From contig DAOVHV010000002.1 in assembly GCA_030671645.1 (NCBI GenBank), positions 1 through 21,084 on the forward strand: 21,084 bases of DNA, read 5' to 3'. Positions 13,354-21,034 of the stretch are shown one piece after another. Origin of the DNA: a bacterium (GTDB taxonomy: Bacteria > Bipolaricaulota > Bipolaricaulia > UBA7950 > UBA9294). The notes under the pieces were generated by a model. That model was not told the origin of the DNA. It searched no databases and was given only the letters and a program-made list of their open reading frames with translations. Position numbers and translations under genes: made by a program. Numbering within the stretch: position 1 is the stretch's first letter; each line of letters begins with the position of its first letter.

Positions 13354-14745
13354 ATGCAGGAACTACTGGAACGAATTGCCGCCCGATCGAGCGGATGGAT
13401 CGAGCTTCGATTTCAAGGGCGTAGCACCAAGCAAATCGCGGTCCGCAACGGAGAGCTTGAGGAATCCTCCAGCAAGCGAATTCAGGGTATCGGAGTTCGC
13501 GCCTTGGTCGATGGTGTGTTCGGATTCGCCAGCACCACAGACCTGACGGAGCAGGGAATCTTGCGCACCGTGGAAGCTGCCCAGGGCGCGGCGCGAACAT
13601 CCGCCAGTGCAAAGAAACAGCGCATCAAGGGACTGGCCGCAGCTTCCTTCGGTGTGGGAACATTCCCGGTCGCAACCGACGATCCACTCGATGCACACCC
13701 CCTCGAAGAGAAGCTCGCCTTGGTAATGAGAATCGATGAGCGAGTCCGTCGCGGATCTTCGTCCATCGTCTCTTCTTCGGCTTCGTATGCCGAGATTCAA
13801 GACGAGAAGATCATCGTCACCAGCGACGGCGCCCGAACGCATTTGTTCGTATCCATTCCCGAATTCCGCGTCATGGCGGTGGCTCAGAAGAACGGCGATC
13901 AATGCTTCGGAAACAAGTCCAACAGCGTCGCCGGCGGCTGGAGCGATCTGTTGGAATTGCTGCCTCCGGAAGAAATGGCCGACTACGCCGTCCGAATGGC
14001 GGTGGAGCAACTAACAGCCCCTCACCCGCCGGGCGGGCTGGCCACGGTAGTATTGGATCCCGGCTTGGTAGGGGTTCTGAGCCATGAAGCCATCGGCCAT
14101 ACCGTCGAAGCCGACATTGTCCTTGGCGGGGCGATCACTGCTGACAAGATGAATGAGAAGGTCGCATCCGAACTCATCACGATGATCGACTCGGGGGGTT
14201 CCGAGCATCTTCCCCATGCCACCGGAACCTTGGCTGTGGACGACGAAGGCGTGGTCACTCGTAAGACGACGCTCATCGAAAACGGCGTCCTTCGCTCCTA
14301 TCTGCACAACCGGGAGACGGCCGCTCATTTCGGCGTTGAACCGACCGGAAACGCCCGTGCTTTCGAATACAGCGACGCACCCATCATCCGCATGCGCAAT
14401 ACCTACATCGAACCCGGCGATACCTCGATCGAGGATCTCATTGCCGGTGTCGACGACGGGTACTACATGTGCGGGTTGGGGTTCGGCGGCCAAGCGGATT
14501 CCAACGCCGAATTCATGTTCGGCGTCCGTGAAGCGCGTCGGATTCAAAACGGAAAGGTCGGCGAGCTGGTTCGAGGGGCGACCCTTACCGGAAACGCCTT
14601 TGATGTCCTACATTCCGTCGATGCCGTCGGCAGCGATTTTCGATGGGACCTCGGGGCGGGTACCTGCGGAAAGAGCCAAGCAGCCAAGGTCGATGCAGGT
14701 GGCCCTCATCTGCGATGCAAGGCCATGATCGGAGGCCGACAGTGA
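13354..14745 (+). CDS. tldD: TldD metalloprotease subunit
   Basis: A 463-residue TldD, the catalytic half of the TldD-TldE protease that degrades unfolded peptides and matures some ribosomally made peptides. The zinc-binding motif HEAIGH lies at residues 244-249, followed by E252. A Cys in YYMCGLGFGGQ and the GTCGKS element near the C-terminus are typical; the latter contributes to the active-site region. The N-terminal half has the family's RNGELEES and GIGVRALVDGVFGFAS segments. The ATG at 13354 has a strong AAGGAGG upstream. Its stop overlaps the tldE start by four bases, consistent with equal production of the two subunits. No peptide-modifying or precursor gene is nearby. Confidence 0.95.
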   Translation: MQELLERIAARSSGWIELRFQGRSTKQIAVRNGELEESSSKRIQGIGVRALVDGVFGFASTTDLTEQGILRTVEAAQGAARTSASAKKQRIKGLAAASFGVGTFPVATDDPLDAHPLEEKLALVMRIDERVRRGSSSIVSSSASYAEIQDEKIIVTSDGARTHLFVSIPEFRVMAVAQKNGDQCFGNKSNSVAGGWSDLLELLPPEEMADYAVRMAVEQLTAPHPPGGLATVVLDPGLVGVLSHEAIGHTVEADIVLGGAITADKMNEKVASELITMIDSGGSEHLPHATGTLAVDDEGVVTRKTTLIENGVLRSYLHNRETAAHFGVEPTGNARAFEYSDAPIIRMRNTYIEPGDTSIEDLIAGVDDGYYMCGLGFGGQADSNAEFMFGVREARRIQNGKVGELVRGATLTGNAFDVLHSVDAVGSDFRWDLGAGTCGKSQAAKVDAGGPHLRCKAMIGGRQ

Positions 14746-16082
14746 ACAACGAAACACAACTACGCGAGCGCTGTCGAGAAGCGCTGGAACTCACCAAGCG
14801 CCACGGCGCCGACGAGGTGGAGATCTTCGCACAGATGTCGCATGCCATTTCAGCGGATATCGAAAAGCACGACCTGCAAACATCGAGCAGCCAGGAAGAA
14901 ACGATGATCGGAATCCGAGCGCTGGTCAATCAGCAGGTCGGATTCGCATGCACCAATGTGCTGGATGAGCTGGAAACAACGTGCGCTGATGCCGTCAACC
15001 TGGCCAAGGCCTCGCCAAAGGACGAGAACAACGTACTCTCTGAGCCGGTACCGTTCGAGTCGCTGCCTGATCTGTACGATCCCAAAGCCGAATCCTTCTC
15101 CGTGTCCGACGCCGTGCAGCAAATGATTCTGATGATCGAGACGGCCGACTCTATTGACTCACGCTTGATTCTTGGAGGAGGGACGTTCGCAGTCAATCTC
15201 CAGACGCGTTGCATCGTCAACACCCGAGGGATCGACCTGGCGGAGAACAGCAGCTTGTTTACGTACTACGCACTGGCGACGGCAAAGGACGGTGCGAAGG
15301 TGTCCAACATGGCCTTCCATTTCGATGCTTCTCATTCCGTCGACGGCATCGACGTGGTGCCGGTGGCCACCCGAGCCTGTCAAGATGCATTGGGCTCGCT
15401 CGGGGCCGTGCAGGGTGAGTCCTTTGTGGGACCGGTCATCCTTTCTCCCAGCGCCGTGCAAGCGGTTCTCGTCAACCTATTCGCGTTCCAACTGAATGCG
15501 AAGAACGCGCTTCGAGGATCCAGCCGCTGGGGGAAGGCACTTGGTGAGACGATCGCTCACCCTTCGTTAACGGTTATCGATAACGGGCGCATGCCCGGGG
15601 GTGTGGCCACGGAGTCGTTCGACCGTGAAGGAATGCCTCATTGCGAATTGACTTTGATCGATTCCGGGGTGGCAGCTGCCTTGATGCACAATGCCTATAC
15701 TGCAGTGGCCATGAACGTCGCCAATACGTCACACAGCTCCGGTTCGGCCCGATCCACCCCCGGTATCAGCCCGACGAACCTGTCCATTAGGCCAGGAGAG
15801 GCATCGAAGGACGAGTTGATCGGCGACATCAAACAGGGATTGCTCGTCAACCGTTTCTCGGGCAGCTCGAATCCGGTCTCGGGGGATTTCTCGGGCGTGG
15901 CCAAGGCCGCCTACTTGATCAAGGATGGCAAGCTTGATCGCCCCGTATCCGGTACGCTGATTGCGGGGAACGTCTTTGAGGCATTGCAGAACCTGTCCGG
16001 TATGTCTTCGGAAACAGAACGTGTATTCGCAGCGACTCTGCCTTACTTGCGTTTGGAAGGAGTTTCCGTAACCGCTGAATAG
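14742..16082 (+). CDS. pmbA: TldE/PmbA protease subunit
   Basis: A 446-residue TldE (PmbA), partner of TldD. It shares the two-domain architecture but lacks the HExxxH motif, as expected for the non-catalytic subunit. Family landmarks are IGIRALVNQQVGFA near residue 65, the central GPVILSPSAVQAVLVNLFAF, and the C-terminal NRFSGSSNPVSGDFSGVAKAAYLI. The start is GTG at 14742 inside the tldD stop (GTGA), with GGAGG six bases upstream; the longer open frame upstream overlaps tldD and is rejected. A strong terminator follows the stop by about 22 bases. Confidence 0.94.
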   Translation: MNNETQLRERCREALELTKRHGADEVEIFAQMSHAISADIEKHDLQTSSSQEETMIGIRALVNQQVGFACTNVLDELETTCADAVNLAKASPKDENNVLSEPVPFESLPDLYDPKAESFSVSDAVQQMILMIETADSIDSRLILGGGTFAVNLQTRCIVNTRGIDLAENSSLFTYYALATAKDGAKVSNMAFHFDASHSVDGIDVVPVATRACQDALGSLGAVQGESFVGPVILSPSAVQAVLVNLFAFQLNAKNALRGSSRWGKALGETIAHPSLTVIDNGRMPGGVATESFDREGMPHCELTLIDSGVAAALMHNAYTAVAMNVANTSHSSGSARSTPGISPTNLSIRPGEASKDELIGDIKQGLLVNRFSGSSNPVSGDFSGVAKAAYLIKDGKLDRPVSGTLIAGNVFEALQNLSGMSSETERVFAATLPYLRLEGVSVTAE

Positions 16083-16104
16083 GGCTCATTGAAGGATATA
16101 GAAG

Positions 16105-16133
16105 GCGGGGCGCCATGCGCCCCGCTTTGTCTT
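16105..16133 (+). terminator. Intrinsic terminator after tldD-pmbA
   Basis: A 9-bp GC-rich stem (GCGGGGCGC/GCGCCCCGC, 16105-16125) with a CAT loop is followed by TTTGTCTT. It lies between two convergent genes. On the minus strand the same stem is followed by CTTCTATAT, so weak action in the other direction is possible. Confidence 0.85.
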
Positions 16134-16143
16134 GCTGGCTGGT

Positions 16144-16707
16144 CTAAAGAAGGAGAAACTCGTCGGCGGGGATCCCCAGCTCAGACCAGATCCAGTCAAT
16201 ATTTTCGGATAGTGATTCAAGTTCTCTTTCCGGACCGCGAGCCAGCAGTACAATGGTCCATTCCTGTGGCCGTCGGGCTCGAACGGAAACCACGTCATCC
16301 TCGCTCTCGCGTTGATAGATCACGTTGACATCCTCTCCCGTCCATGCATCGGAGGGCAAGGCGGCCGACGTCATCACGAATTCCGGCCCAAGATCTAGTA
16401 ACGTGAACGCTGCATCCAGGGATGGTTCGAGCTCCAGCGTGTCCACGGCAACAACCCACACCGTTATGTGCTCATTGGGATCGGTCATCTGGACATATCC
16501 AGCTTCTTCTATCACCTGCCATCCCATCGGGATCGGCAGGCTGAACAGCCGATCTGGATGGACGTACTCAGGCTCGGCCAACTGAACTCGCTCCTGCAGC
16601 ACCGAGATCGGTAGCGGGCGATCAATGCCCTGATCCCAAAACACAATGGCATAAGCCGTCACCAAGATCCCCAGCCAGACCGCGGTCAGTATTAGTGCGT
16701 TTCTCAT
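16144..16707 (-). CDS. Membrane-anchored or exported protein of unknown function
   Basis: A 187-residue protein. Residues 5-24 are a hydrophobic segment (signal anchor or uncleaved signal peptide). The rest is an extracytoplasmic domain rich in Glu and Asp. A segment reading RLFSLPIPMGWQVIEE followed by strand-rich sequence (HITVWVVAVD, NVIYQRESEDDVVSV) resembles PsbP-like or other small beta-rich exported domains, where 'F.L.IP.GW' is common; this is a weak similarity. There are no Cys and no catalytic motif. The ATG at 16707 has AGGGAGGT upstream. It is a single-gene unit between the terminator at 16105 and a divergent lipid-type enzyme gene. Confidence 0.7.
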   Translation of the reverse strand: MRNALILTAVWLGILVTAYAIVFWDQGIDRPLPISVLQERVQLAEPEYVHPDRLFSLPIPMGWQVIEEAGYVQMTDPNEHITVWVVAVDTLELEPSLDAAFTLLDLGPEFVMTSAALPSDAWTGEDVNVIYQRESEDDVVSVRARRPQEWTIVLLARGPERELESLSENIDWIWSELGIPADEFLLL

Positions 16708-16816
16708 TCCCTAGACCTCCCTTCTCCCCTCCATACTTCCCGGTACGCTCGACTAACCCTGTGTCATTCTAGTCATTGTGTCTTCACGAACCAACAGTAG
16801 AACTAGACGGACTCAT

Positions 16817-16845
16817 TTGGCAAGGGTGCCCGAAATTCCTACAAT
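16817..16845 (+). promoter_or_regulatory. Promoter of the CDP-alcohol phosphatidyltransferase-like gene
   Basis: TTGGCA (16817-16822), 17 bases, then TACAAT (16840-16845). The start point near 16852 falls just ahead of the GGGGGTGG ribosome site for the ATG at 16862, and rules out the earlier in-frame starts at 16778 and 16844. Confidence 0.6.
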
Positions 16846-16861
16846 GACGGGGGTGGTTGAG

Positions 16862-17371
16862 ATGCGAAAACTTCCAGATCTTCTGACACTATCGCGAGGG
16901 CTTGTGGCGGCTGCGATTTTTTCGCTCGGATTCGTAGGCGCGCGCGCTTTAGAAGCTGTCATTCTGCTGACTATTCTCGGGTGGACCACTGACATCTTTG
17001 ACGGGCGGCTGGCTCGCAAGTATCACAAGCCTCCGACGTGGATTGGCGAACGGGAATTCGCCTTCGACATGGTGATGGTGTTCGCCGGGCTTTGTTACCT
17101 CGTTATGTCGGGCTTGATCCACTATATTCCCGCTCTCATCTACATTATGATTGCGGCTGCTTGCATCGCGTATTTCCGATCGAAGATGATCACGATGTCG
17201 TTCGCCACTCCGCTGGTGGCCTTGCCGTTGATTGTGGCGTCGCTCAAGGCGCCACGTGCGGCGTTGTGGTACCTGATCTGGATCGTGGGAGCTATTGTGC
17301 TCGACTGGTCACGCTTTAAAGGCGTAGTACAGGAATTTATCGAGAACGCGAGAAAGCTGGCACAGCGTTAG
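16862..17371 (+). CDS. CDP-alcohol phosphatidyltransferase-like membrane protein
   Basis: A 169-residue protein with about five or six hydrophobic segments, shaped like phosphatidylglycerophosphate-synthase relatives that transfer a phosphatidyl group from CDP-diacylglycerol to an alcohol. The first half of the signature is intact: D44-x2-D47-G48-x2-A51-R52. In the second half the expected G-x3-D-x3-D reads I61-x3-E65-x3-D69, so the third metal-binding Asp appears to be Glu and the Gly is shifted by one (G62). D69, the usual catalytic base, remains. The alcohol substrate cannot be assigned. The start at 16862 is fixed by the promoter at 16817-16845 and the GGGGGTGG ribosome site. The stop overlaps the stop of convergent ruvB (17368-17371). 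Confidence 0.8.
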   Translation: MRKLPDLLTLSRGLVAAAIFSLGFVGARALEAVILLTILGWTTDIFDGRLARKYHKPPTWIGEREFAFDMVMVFAGLCYLVMSGLIHYIPALIYIMIAAACIAYFRSKMITMSFATPLVALPLIVASLKAPRAALWYLIWIVGAIVLDWSRFKGVVQEFIENARKLAQR

Positions 17372-18378
17372 TCAAACAATCGGTTCTCAGAAGTCTTCTT
17401 TCCCAAATGAGCGTAGGCGCGGTCGGTGGCAATCCTTCCTTGCGGTGTACGCTGGATAAATCCCTCTTGCAGCAGATAAGGCTCGACAACGTCGGTGATC
17501 GTATCGCGCTCTTCAGAAAGGGACGCTGACAAGGTTTCCAAACCGACCGGCCCACCGCCAAACTTGTTGATTAAGACATCAAGCACGGCATGATCCATCT
17601 CATCCAACCCCGCTTCATCGATGCGCAGAAGATCTAACGATCTACATGCAATCTCGCGATCGATGTGACCGTCTCCTCGGACTTCCGCGTAATCGCGCGT
17701 GCGTCGCAACAGGCGATTGGCAATTCGTGGCGTTCCTCGTGCCCGCTTGGCGAGCTCGGCCGCTCCTTCTTCGCTTACTTCGATTCCCAGGATTCGCCCC
17801 GCCCGGATGATGATGGTGCGGAGATCCTCCATCTTGTAGAACCCTAGTCGGAACGAAACCTCGAAGCGATCGCGCATCGGCGCCGAGATAAGGCCGGCAC
17901 GCGTGGTGGCGCCAATCAAGGTGAAGGGAGGGAGATCGATGCGAAGCGATTGCGCATTGGGGCCTTCGCCCAGGATGATGTCGATCTTGTAGTCCTCCAT
18001 TGCCGGATACAAGATTTCTTCGACATTCCTGCGTAGTCGGTGGATTTCATCGATAAAGAACACGTCATGCGGCTGCATGTTGGTGAGGATGGAGGCCAAA
18101 TCCCCGGCCTTTTCGATGGCCGGCCCCGAACTGATACGGATGTCCACACCGAGTTCACCTGCAATGATCTGGGCCAAGGTCGTTTTTCCCAGCCCGGGCG
18201 GGCTTTGAAGAAGCACGTGATCGAGCGGCTCCTCGCGATTCTTGGCGGCGGCCAGATAGATGCGAAGTTTTTCTTTCGTTTCTTCCTGCCCAATGACTTC
18301 GTCGAGTGTGGACGGACGGAGATTGACGGCCAACTGCTCGTCTTCCGACTCAAACTCCGCGATTCGTTCCGTCCTCAT
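17368..18378 (-). CDS. ruvB: Holliday junction branch-migration DNA helicase RuvB
   Basis: A 336-residue RuvB, normal length. This AAA+ motor drives branch migration with RuvA. Walker A is PPGLGKTT (residues 60-67), Walker B is FFIDEIHRL (107-115), the sensor segment reads LIGATTRAGLIS, and the C-terminal winged-helix part contains FGGGPVGLETLS and GFIQRTPQGR. No ruvA or ruvC is next to it. The ATG at 18378 is the only sensible start, because the protein aligns from there and the long open frame upstream runs into ribF's control region. It has only a weak ribosome site; a good -10 box ends nine bases before it. Confidence 0.97.
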   Translation of the reverse strand: MRTERIAEFESEDEQLAVNLRPSTLDEVIGQEETKEKLRIYLAAAKNREEPLDHVLLQSPPGLGKTTLAQIIAGELGVDIRISSGPAIEKAGDLASILTNMQPHDVFFIDEIHRLRRNVEEILYPAMEDYKIDIILGEGPNAQSLRIDLPPFTLIGATTRAGLISAPMRDRFEVSFRLGFYKMEDLRTIIIRAGRILGIEVSEEGAAELAKRARGTPRIANRLLRRTRDYAEVRGDGHIDREIACRSLDLLRIDEAGLDEMDHAVLDVLINKFGGGPVGLETLSASLSEERDTITDVVEPYLLQEGFIQRTPQGRIATDRAYAHLGKKTSENRLFD

Positions 18379-18386
18379 CTTGACGC

Positions 18387-18416
18387 ATTGTACTGACAGG
18401 AATCGGCTCCATTCAA
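18387..18416 (-). promoter_or_regulatory. ruvB promoter
   Basis: TTGAAT (18411-18416), 18 bases, then TACAAT (18387-18392) on the minus strand. The predicted start point (about 18380) is within two or three bases of the ruvB ATG at 18378. Confidence 0.5.
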
Positions 18417-18456
18417 GTTCCCATCGCTTATTCAGCGCGTGCCCAGCCTGCCTGCA

Positions 18457-18462
18457 TATGAT
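18457..18462 (+). promoter_or_regulatory. Candidate -10 box of the ribF operon
   Basis: TATGAT (five of six matches to the consensus) lies 21 bases before the ribF ATG, but no good -35 box is found at the proper distance, so this could be a weak or activator-dependent promoter. Confidence 0.3.
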
Positions 18463-18483
18463 ACCATCCCTAGGAGGTGAGGC

Positions 18484-19401
18484 ATGAAGCAAGGCACGGT
18501 CGTCAGAATCGGAACATTCGATGGCGTTCACTTGGGGCATCGGGCCATTCTTCGTGAGCTCAGATGTCAGGCAAAGACACATACTCTACTGAGCCTTGTC
18601 TACGCGTTTTCCGTTCCCCCTCGTTGGGTCATGCGCCAAGACGAGGATCGCTATCTGTTGCTGCCCGCTTCCGTGAAGCTGGATCTTCTTCGAGATTCCG
18701 TCGACATCGTTCATCCTGCGTCATTCGAGACGATTCGCTCGATGGATCCCGAGGAGTTCGTTGCAACGGTTTTGATCGAGCAACTGAATGCGCGGTCAAT
18801 CGTCGAAGGTGAAACGTTTCGATTCGGGCGAGATCGGTCCGGAGATCTCAGCACCTTGAGATCGCTCGGAGCTCAAATGAGACTGGACGTCATCAGTGTT
18901 CCACCGGTCATGGTGGTTGATGAGGCCGCTTCCAGCACACGTATTCGAGAATCAGTCCGGGCGGGAGATTTCCATACCGCGCGTCTCTGTCTGGGAAGGT
19001 CGCCTGTGTTGCTGGGAACGGTCGTTCGTGGTGATCAGCTCGGAGGGGAACTTGGCTATCCAACGGCAAATCTGGCCATCGATCCTCACGTCTTACTGCC
19101 TCACCCCGGCATCTTTCTGGTCCACGCCTATGGCGAAAACATTCGCACGAACGGATTGCTTTACATCGGATCCCGTCCCACCCTAGGCAGTCGGGATCTG
19201 CGCTGTGAAGTGTATCTGCTGGATTTCCCTGAACGTCCTCTGTACAACGAACTGTTGGAGATTCACTTGTTGGAGAGAATCCGAGACGACCGCGCGTTCT
19301 CTTCGATGGATGCGCTACGTTCTCAGATTGAAGCGGACATCGCTTTTGCTCGACAACTGTTGCCGGGTTACCCATTGAGTGAAAAACGTATCAGCAGTTG
19401 A
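18484..19401 (+). CDS. ribF: Bifunctional riboflavin kinase / FAD synthetase
   Basis: A 305-residue RibF, typical length, making FMN and then FAD from riboflavin. The N-terminal nucleotidyltransferase domain has IGTFDGVHLGH (residues 9-19, the HxGH-type site), FRFGRDRSGD (112-121) and SSTRIR (150-155). The C-terminal kinase domain has GYPTANL (191-197), YIGSRPTLG and the ending pattern LLERIRDDRAF...L..QIEADIAFA. The ATG at 18484 has TAGGAGGTGAG upstream. It is the first gene of a plus-strand run continuing with tsaB. Confidence 0.96.
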   Translation: MKQGTVVRIGTFDGVHLGHRAILRELRCQAKTHTLLSLVYAFSVPPRWVMRQDEDRYLLLPASVKLDLLRDSVDIVHPASFETIRSMDPEEFVATVLIEQLNARSIVEGETFRFGRDRSGDLSTLRSLGAQMRLDVISVPPVMVVDEAASSTRIRESVRAGDFHTARLCLGRSPVLLGTVVRGDQLGGELGYPTANLAIDPHVLLPHPGIFLVHAYGENIRTNGLLYIGSRPTLGSRDLRCEVYLLDFPERPLYNELLEIHLLERIRDDRAFSSMDALRSQIEADIAFARQLLPGYPLSEKRISS

Positions 19402-19435
19402 AAAGCGCACTTGCGTCACCTACCATTTGCGCGGC

Positions 19436-20095
19436 ATGTTGACGCTGGGAGTGGATACATCTGAGTCATTAGGTGGCGTCGCCCTGTTCGAGGAGGGTCG
19501 CCTGGCTGAGACGCGGACGATGGATACTCCGCGGTCACATGCCGAGCGCTTGTTTCCATTGATCGAAACGATTTTGGAAGCGTGCGAAGTTGACATAAGC
19601 CAACTCAACCTGGTGAGTATCAACCGTGGACCTGGTTCCTTCACGGGACTTCGAATCGGGTTGGCGGCCATGAAGGGCTTGTGTCAGTCTCTCGATATTC
19701 CGCTTATCGGGGTGGACGGCACGCAGATCTATCGTCAGCTCGTGGAGGATCATCAACGGGTTTGCGTGATACTCGCGAGTCGGCGGGATTTGTTTTATGT
19801 AAGATGGTTTGGCGGTTCACGACCCAAGGGGCCGACTGTGGTCATGCGAGAGGCAGAGCTGATTGCTCGTTTGGGTCAAGAGAAGCGTGAGCTTTGCCTG
19901 GTGGGAAGTGGCACTTTTCAGCTTGGGGAGCATCTGCGTTCGTGGGAGCACATACGGATCGCCCCTGAAGCATTGAACCAACCTTCGCCACTGGCAGTTG
20001 CTCAATGGGGTAGGAAGAATTATGTGGCCGACCAGCTGTACTCGGTCGAGCCTTTGTATGTAGAGCCCCTCCTGGTTGGAGGGAAAGCAGCGTGA
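19436..20095 (+). CDS. tsaB: tRNA t6A37 biosynthesis protein TsaB
   Basis: A 219-residue TsaB (YeaZ), which with TsaC, TsaD and TsaE makes N6-threonylcarbamoyl-A37 on ANN-reading tRNAs. It has an actin-like fold and serves as the non-catalytic partner of TsaD. The signature INRGPGSFTGLRIGLA (about 62-77) is clear, as are the LTLGVDTSE first strand and the SHAERLFPLIE helix. The start at 19436 places the first strand at the N-terminus; a GTG at 19379 would add 19 unlikely residues and overlap ribF. The ribosome site is weak. No other tsa gene is in the window. MtaB, which uses t6A, is encoded at 3144. Confidence 0.93.
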   Translation: MLTLGVDTSESLGGVALFEEGRLAETRTMDTPRSHAERLFPLIETILEACEVDISQLNLVSINRGPGSFTGLRIGLAAMKGLCQSLDIPLIGVDGTQIYRQLVEDHQRVCVILASRRDLFYVRWFGGSRPKGPTVVMREAELIARLGQEKRELCLVGSGTFQLGEHLRSWEHIRIAPEALNQPSPLAVAQWGRKNYVADQLYSVEPLYVEPLLVGGKAA

Positions 20096-20107
20096 GGTGA
20101 CAGAAAC

Positions 20108-20299
20108 ATGTCCAGAGTTTGTGAAGTGTGTGGTAAACGGCCGGTTGCCGGGAACAAAGTAAGTCATTCGCTCCGACATACGCGGCGCGTATGGGCGCCT
20201 AATTTGCAGCGCGTTCACGCCGTAGTCAATGGAAAGAAGAAATGGATTCGCTCATGCACGCGGTGCATCAAAGCCGGTAAGGTCGTCAAAGCAGCCTGA
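20108..20299 (+). CDS. rpmB: 50S ribosomal protein bL28 (zinc-binding form)
   Basis: A 63-residue bL28. It starts MSRVCEVCGKRPVAGNKVSH, the family signature, and includes the RRVWAPNLQRV segment. Two Cys pairs (C5/C8 and C50/C53) form a zinc site, so this is the zinc-type paralogue, matching the zinc-type bL32 at 11600. It begins 12 bases after tsaB with GAGGTGA upstream. Confidence 0.97.
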   Translation: MSRVCEVCGKRPVAGNKVSHSLRHTRRVWAPNLQRVHAVVNGKKKWIRSCTRCIKAGKVVKAA

Positions 20300-20320
20300 A
20301 TATTGGGGGGATCCGCTCGC

Positions 20321-20788
20321 TTGACTCAGAACATGACTCCCGAGCAGGAACGATCCGCTTCCACTTCACCGTCCCAACCGGTGGGCGGTGAAATTGTGGA
20401 ACTGGAAGACGAGCGCGTGCGCGTTCGCTTGGAGACCGGTGTGATCGGATTCCTCACAGGAATCGCGGGAGCGGAGATTCAATCCACTTTCGAGCTAGGT
20501 CAGCACGGAACATTTCAGATTGAGCCACACGACGAGAAGGGGGAGACTCTGCTGAGTCTGGTATCGATCCAACCATCGGAAGCTCCGAAATCGTTCGAAC
20601 GCGACGTGGATCAACTGCAAAATGCACTTAATCACCATCACGCAATCCCCATCACTCACGATGCGGTCATTCCTACCATGGACGAACAGCGCATCCAGCA
20701 ATGGCTCAATCGAGTCGAAAGCAACCTCTCACAACTCAGAAGAAATCGTGCGAAGCGATTAGACGAGGAATTCTACTCCGGATCTTAG
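20321..20788 (+). CDS. S1-like RNA-binding domain protein, unknown role
   Basis: A protein of about 155 residues. After a polar, Ser/Pro-rich start, residues about 20-70 resemble an S1/OB beta barrel (GGEIVELEDERVRVRL, TGVIGFLTG, a FELGQHGTFQI strand), the 'V...VRLE.G..GF' pattern of S1 motifs. The second half has helices with HHH and ends in a basic helix (QLRRNRAKRLDEEF). It may bind RNA, but the function is unknown. The start is uncertain: TTG at 20321 is ten bases after a GGGGGG tract; ATG at 20333 gives four fewer residues; TTG at 20303 has no ribosome site. It sits between rpmB and the ferredoxin gene, all on one strand. Confidence 0.7.
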   Translation: MTQNMTPEQERSASTSPSQPVGGEIVELEDERVRVRLETGVIGFLTGIAGAEIQSTFELGQHGTFQIEPHDEKGETLLSLVSIQPSEAPKSFERDVDQLQNALNHHHAIPITHDAVIPTMDEQRIQQWLNRVESNLSQLRRNRAKRLDEEFYSGS

Positions 20789-20800
20789 GGGGAGGTCTTC

Positions 20801-21025
20801 ATGCCGAAAGGAACCGTCGTCATCGACGCAGATCGATGCAAAGGCTGCGGCTTATGCATCGCGGCTTGCCCAAAGAAGGTCCTTGCCTTTTCGGGAAAGC
20901 TGAACAAGAGTGGCTACGATATCGCCTATATGGCGAACCCCGATGACTGCATCGGTTGTGCGTTCTGCGCGATGACTTGTCCTGACATCGTCATCGAAGT
21001 CTATCGAGAGAAAGTTCCCAGCTAA
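20801..21025 (+). CDS. korD: 2-oxoacid:ferredoxin oxidoreductase, delta (ferredoxin-like) subunit
   Basis: A 74-residue protein with two complete [4Fe-4S] motifs: C13-x2-C16-x2-C19-x3-C23 and C50-x2-C53-x2-C56-x3-C60. The opening KGTVVIDADRCKGCG and the LNKSGYDIAY linker match the delta subunits of 2-oxoglutarate or branched-chain 2-oxoacid:ferredoxin oxidoreductases rather than a free ferredoxin. It passes electrons from the thiamine-diphosphate subunit to external ferredoxin. GGGGGAGG precedes the ATG. The next gene, nine bases on, looks like the alpha subunit. The choice between KorD and VorD cannot be made here. Confidence 0.9.
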   Translation: MPKGTVVIDADRCKGCGLCIAACPKKVLAFSGKLNKSGYDIAYMANPDDCIGCAFCAMTCPDIVIEVYREKVPS

Positions 21026-21034
21026 GGAGGGGTG

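Noticed and set aside
13363..14010. 215-codon minus-strand open frame opposite tldD
   Set aside because: Antisense shadow of a well-conserved TldD.
16778..16861. N-terminal extension of the CDP-alcohol transferase-like protein
   Set aside because: A good promoter (16817-16845) lies inside it, the residues are not family-like, and the ATG at 16862 has a strong ribosome site.
18379..18582. N-terminal extension of RuvB
   Set aside because: It overlaps the start of divergent ribF and the ruvB promoter; RuvB homology starts at 18378.
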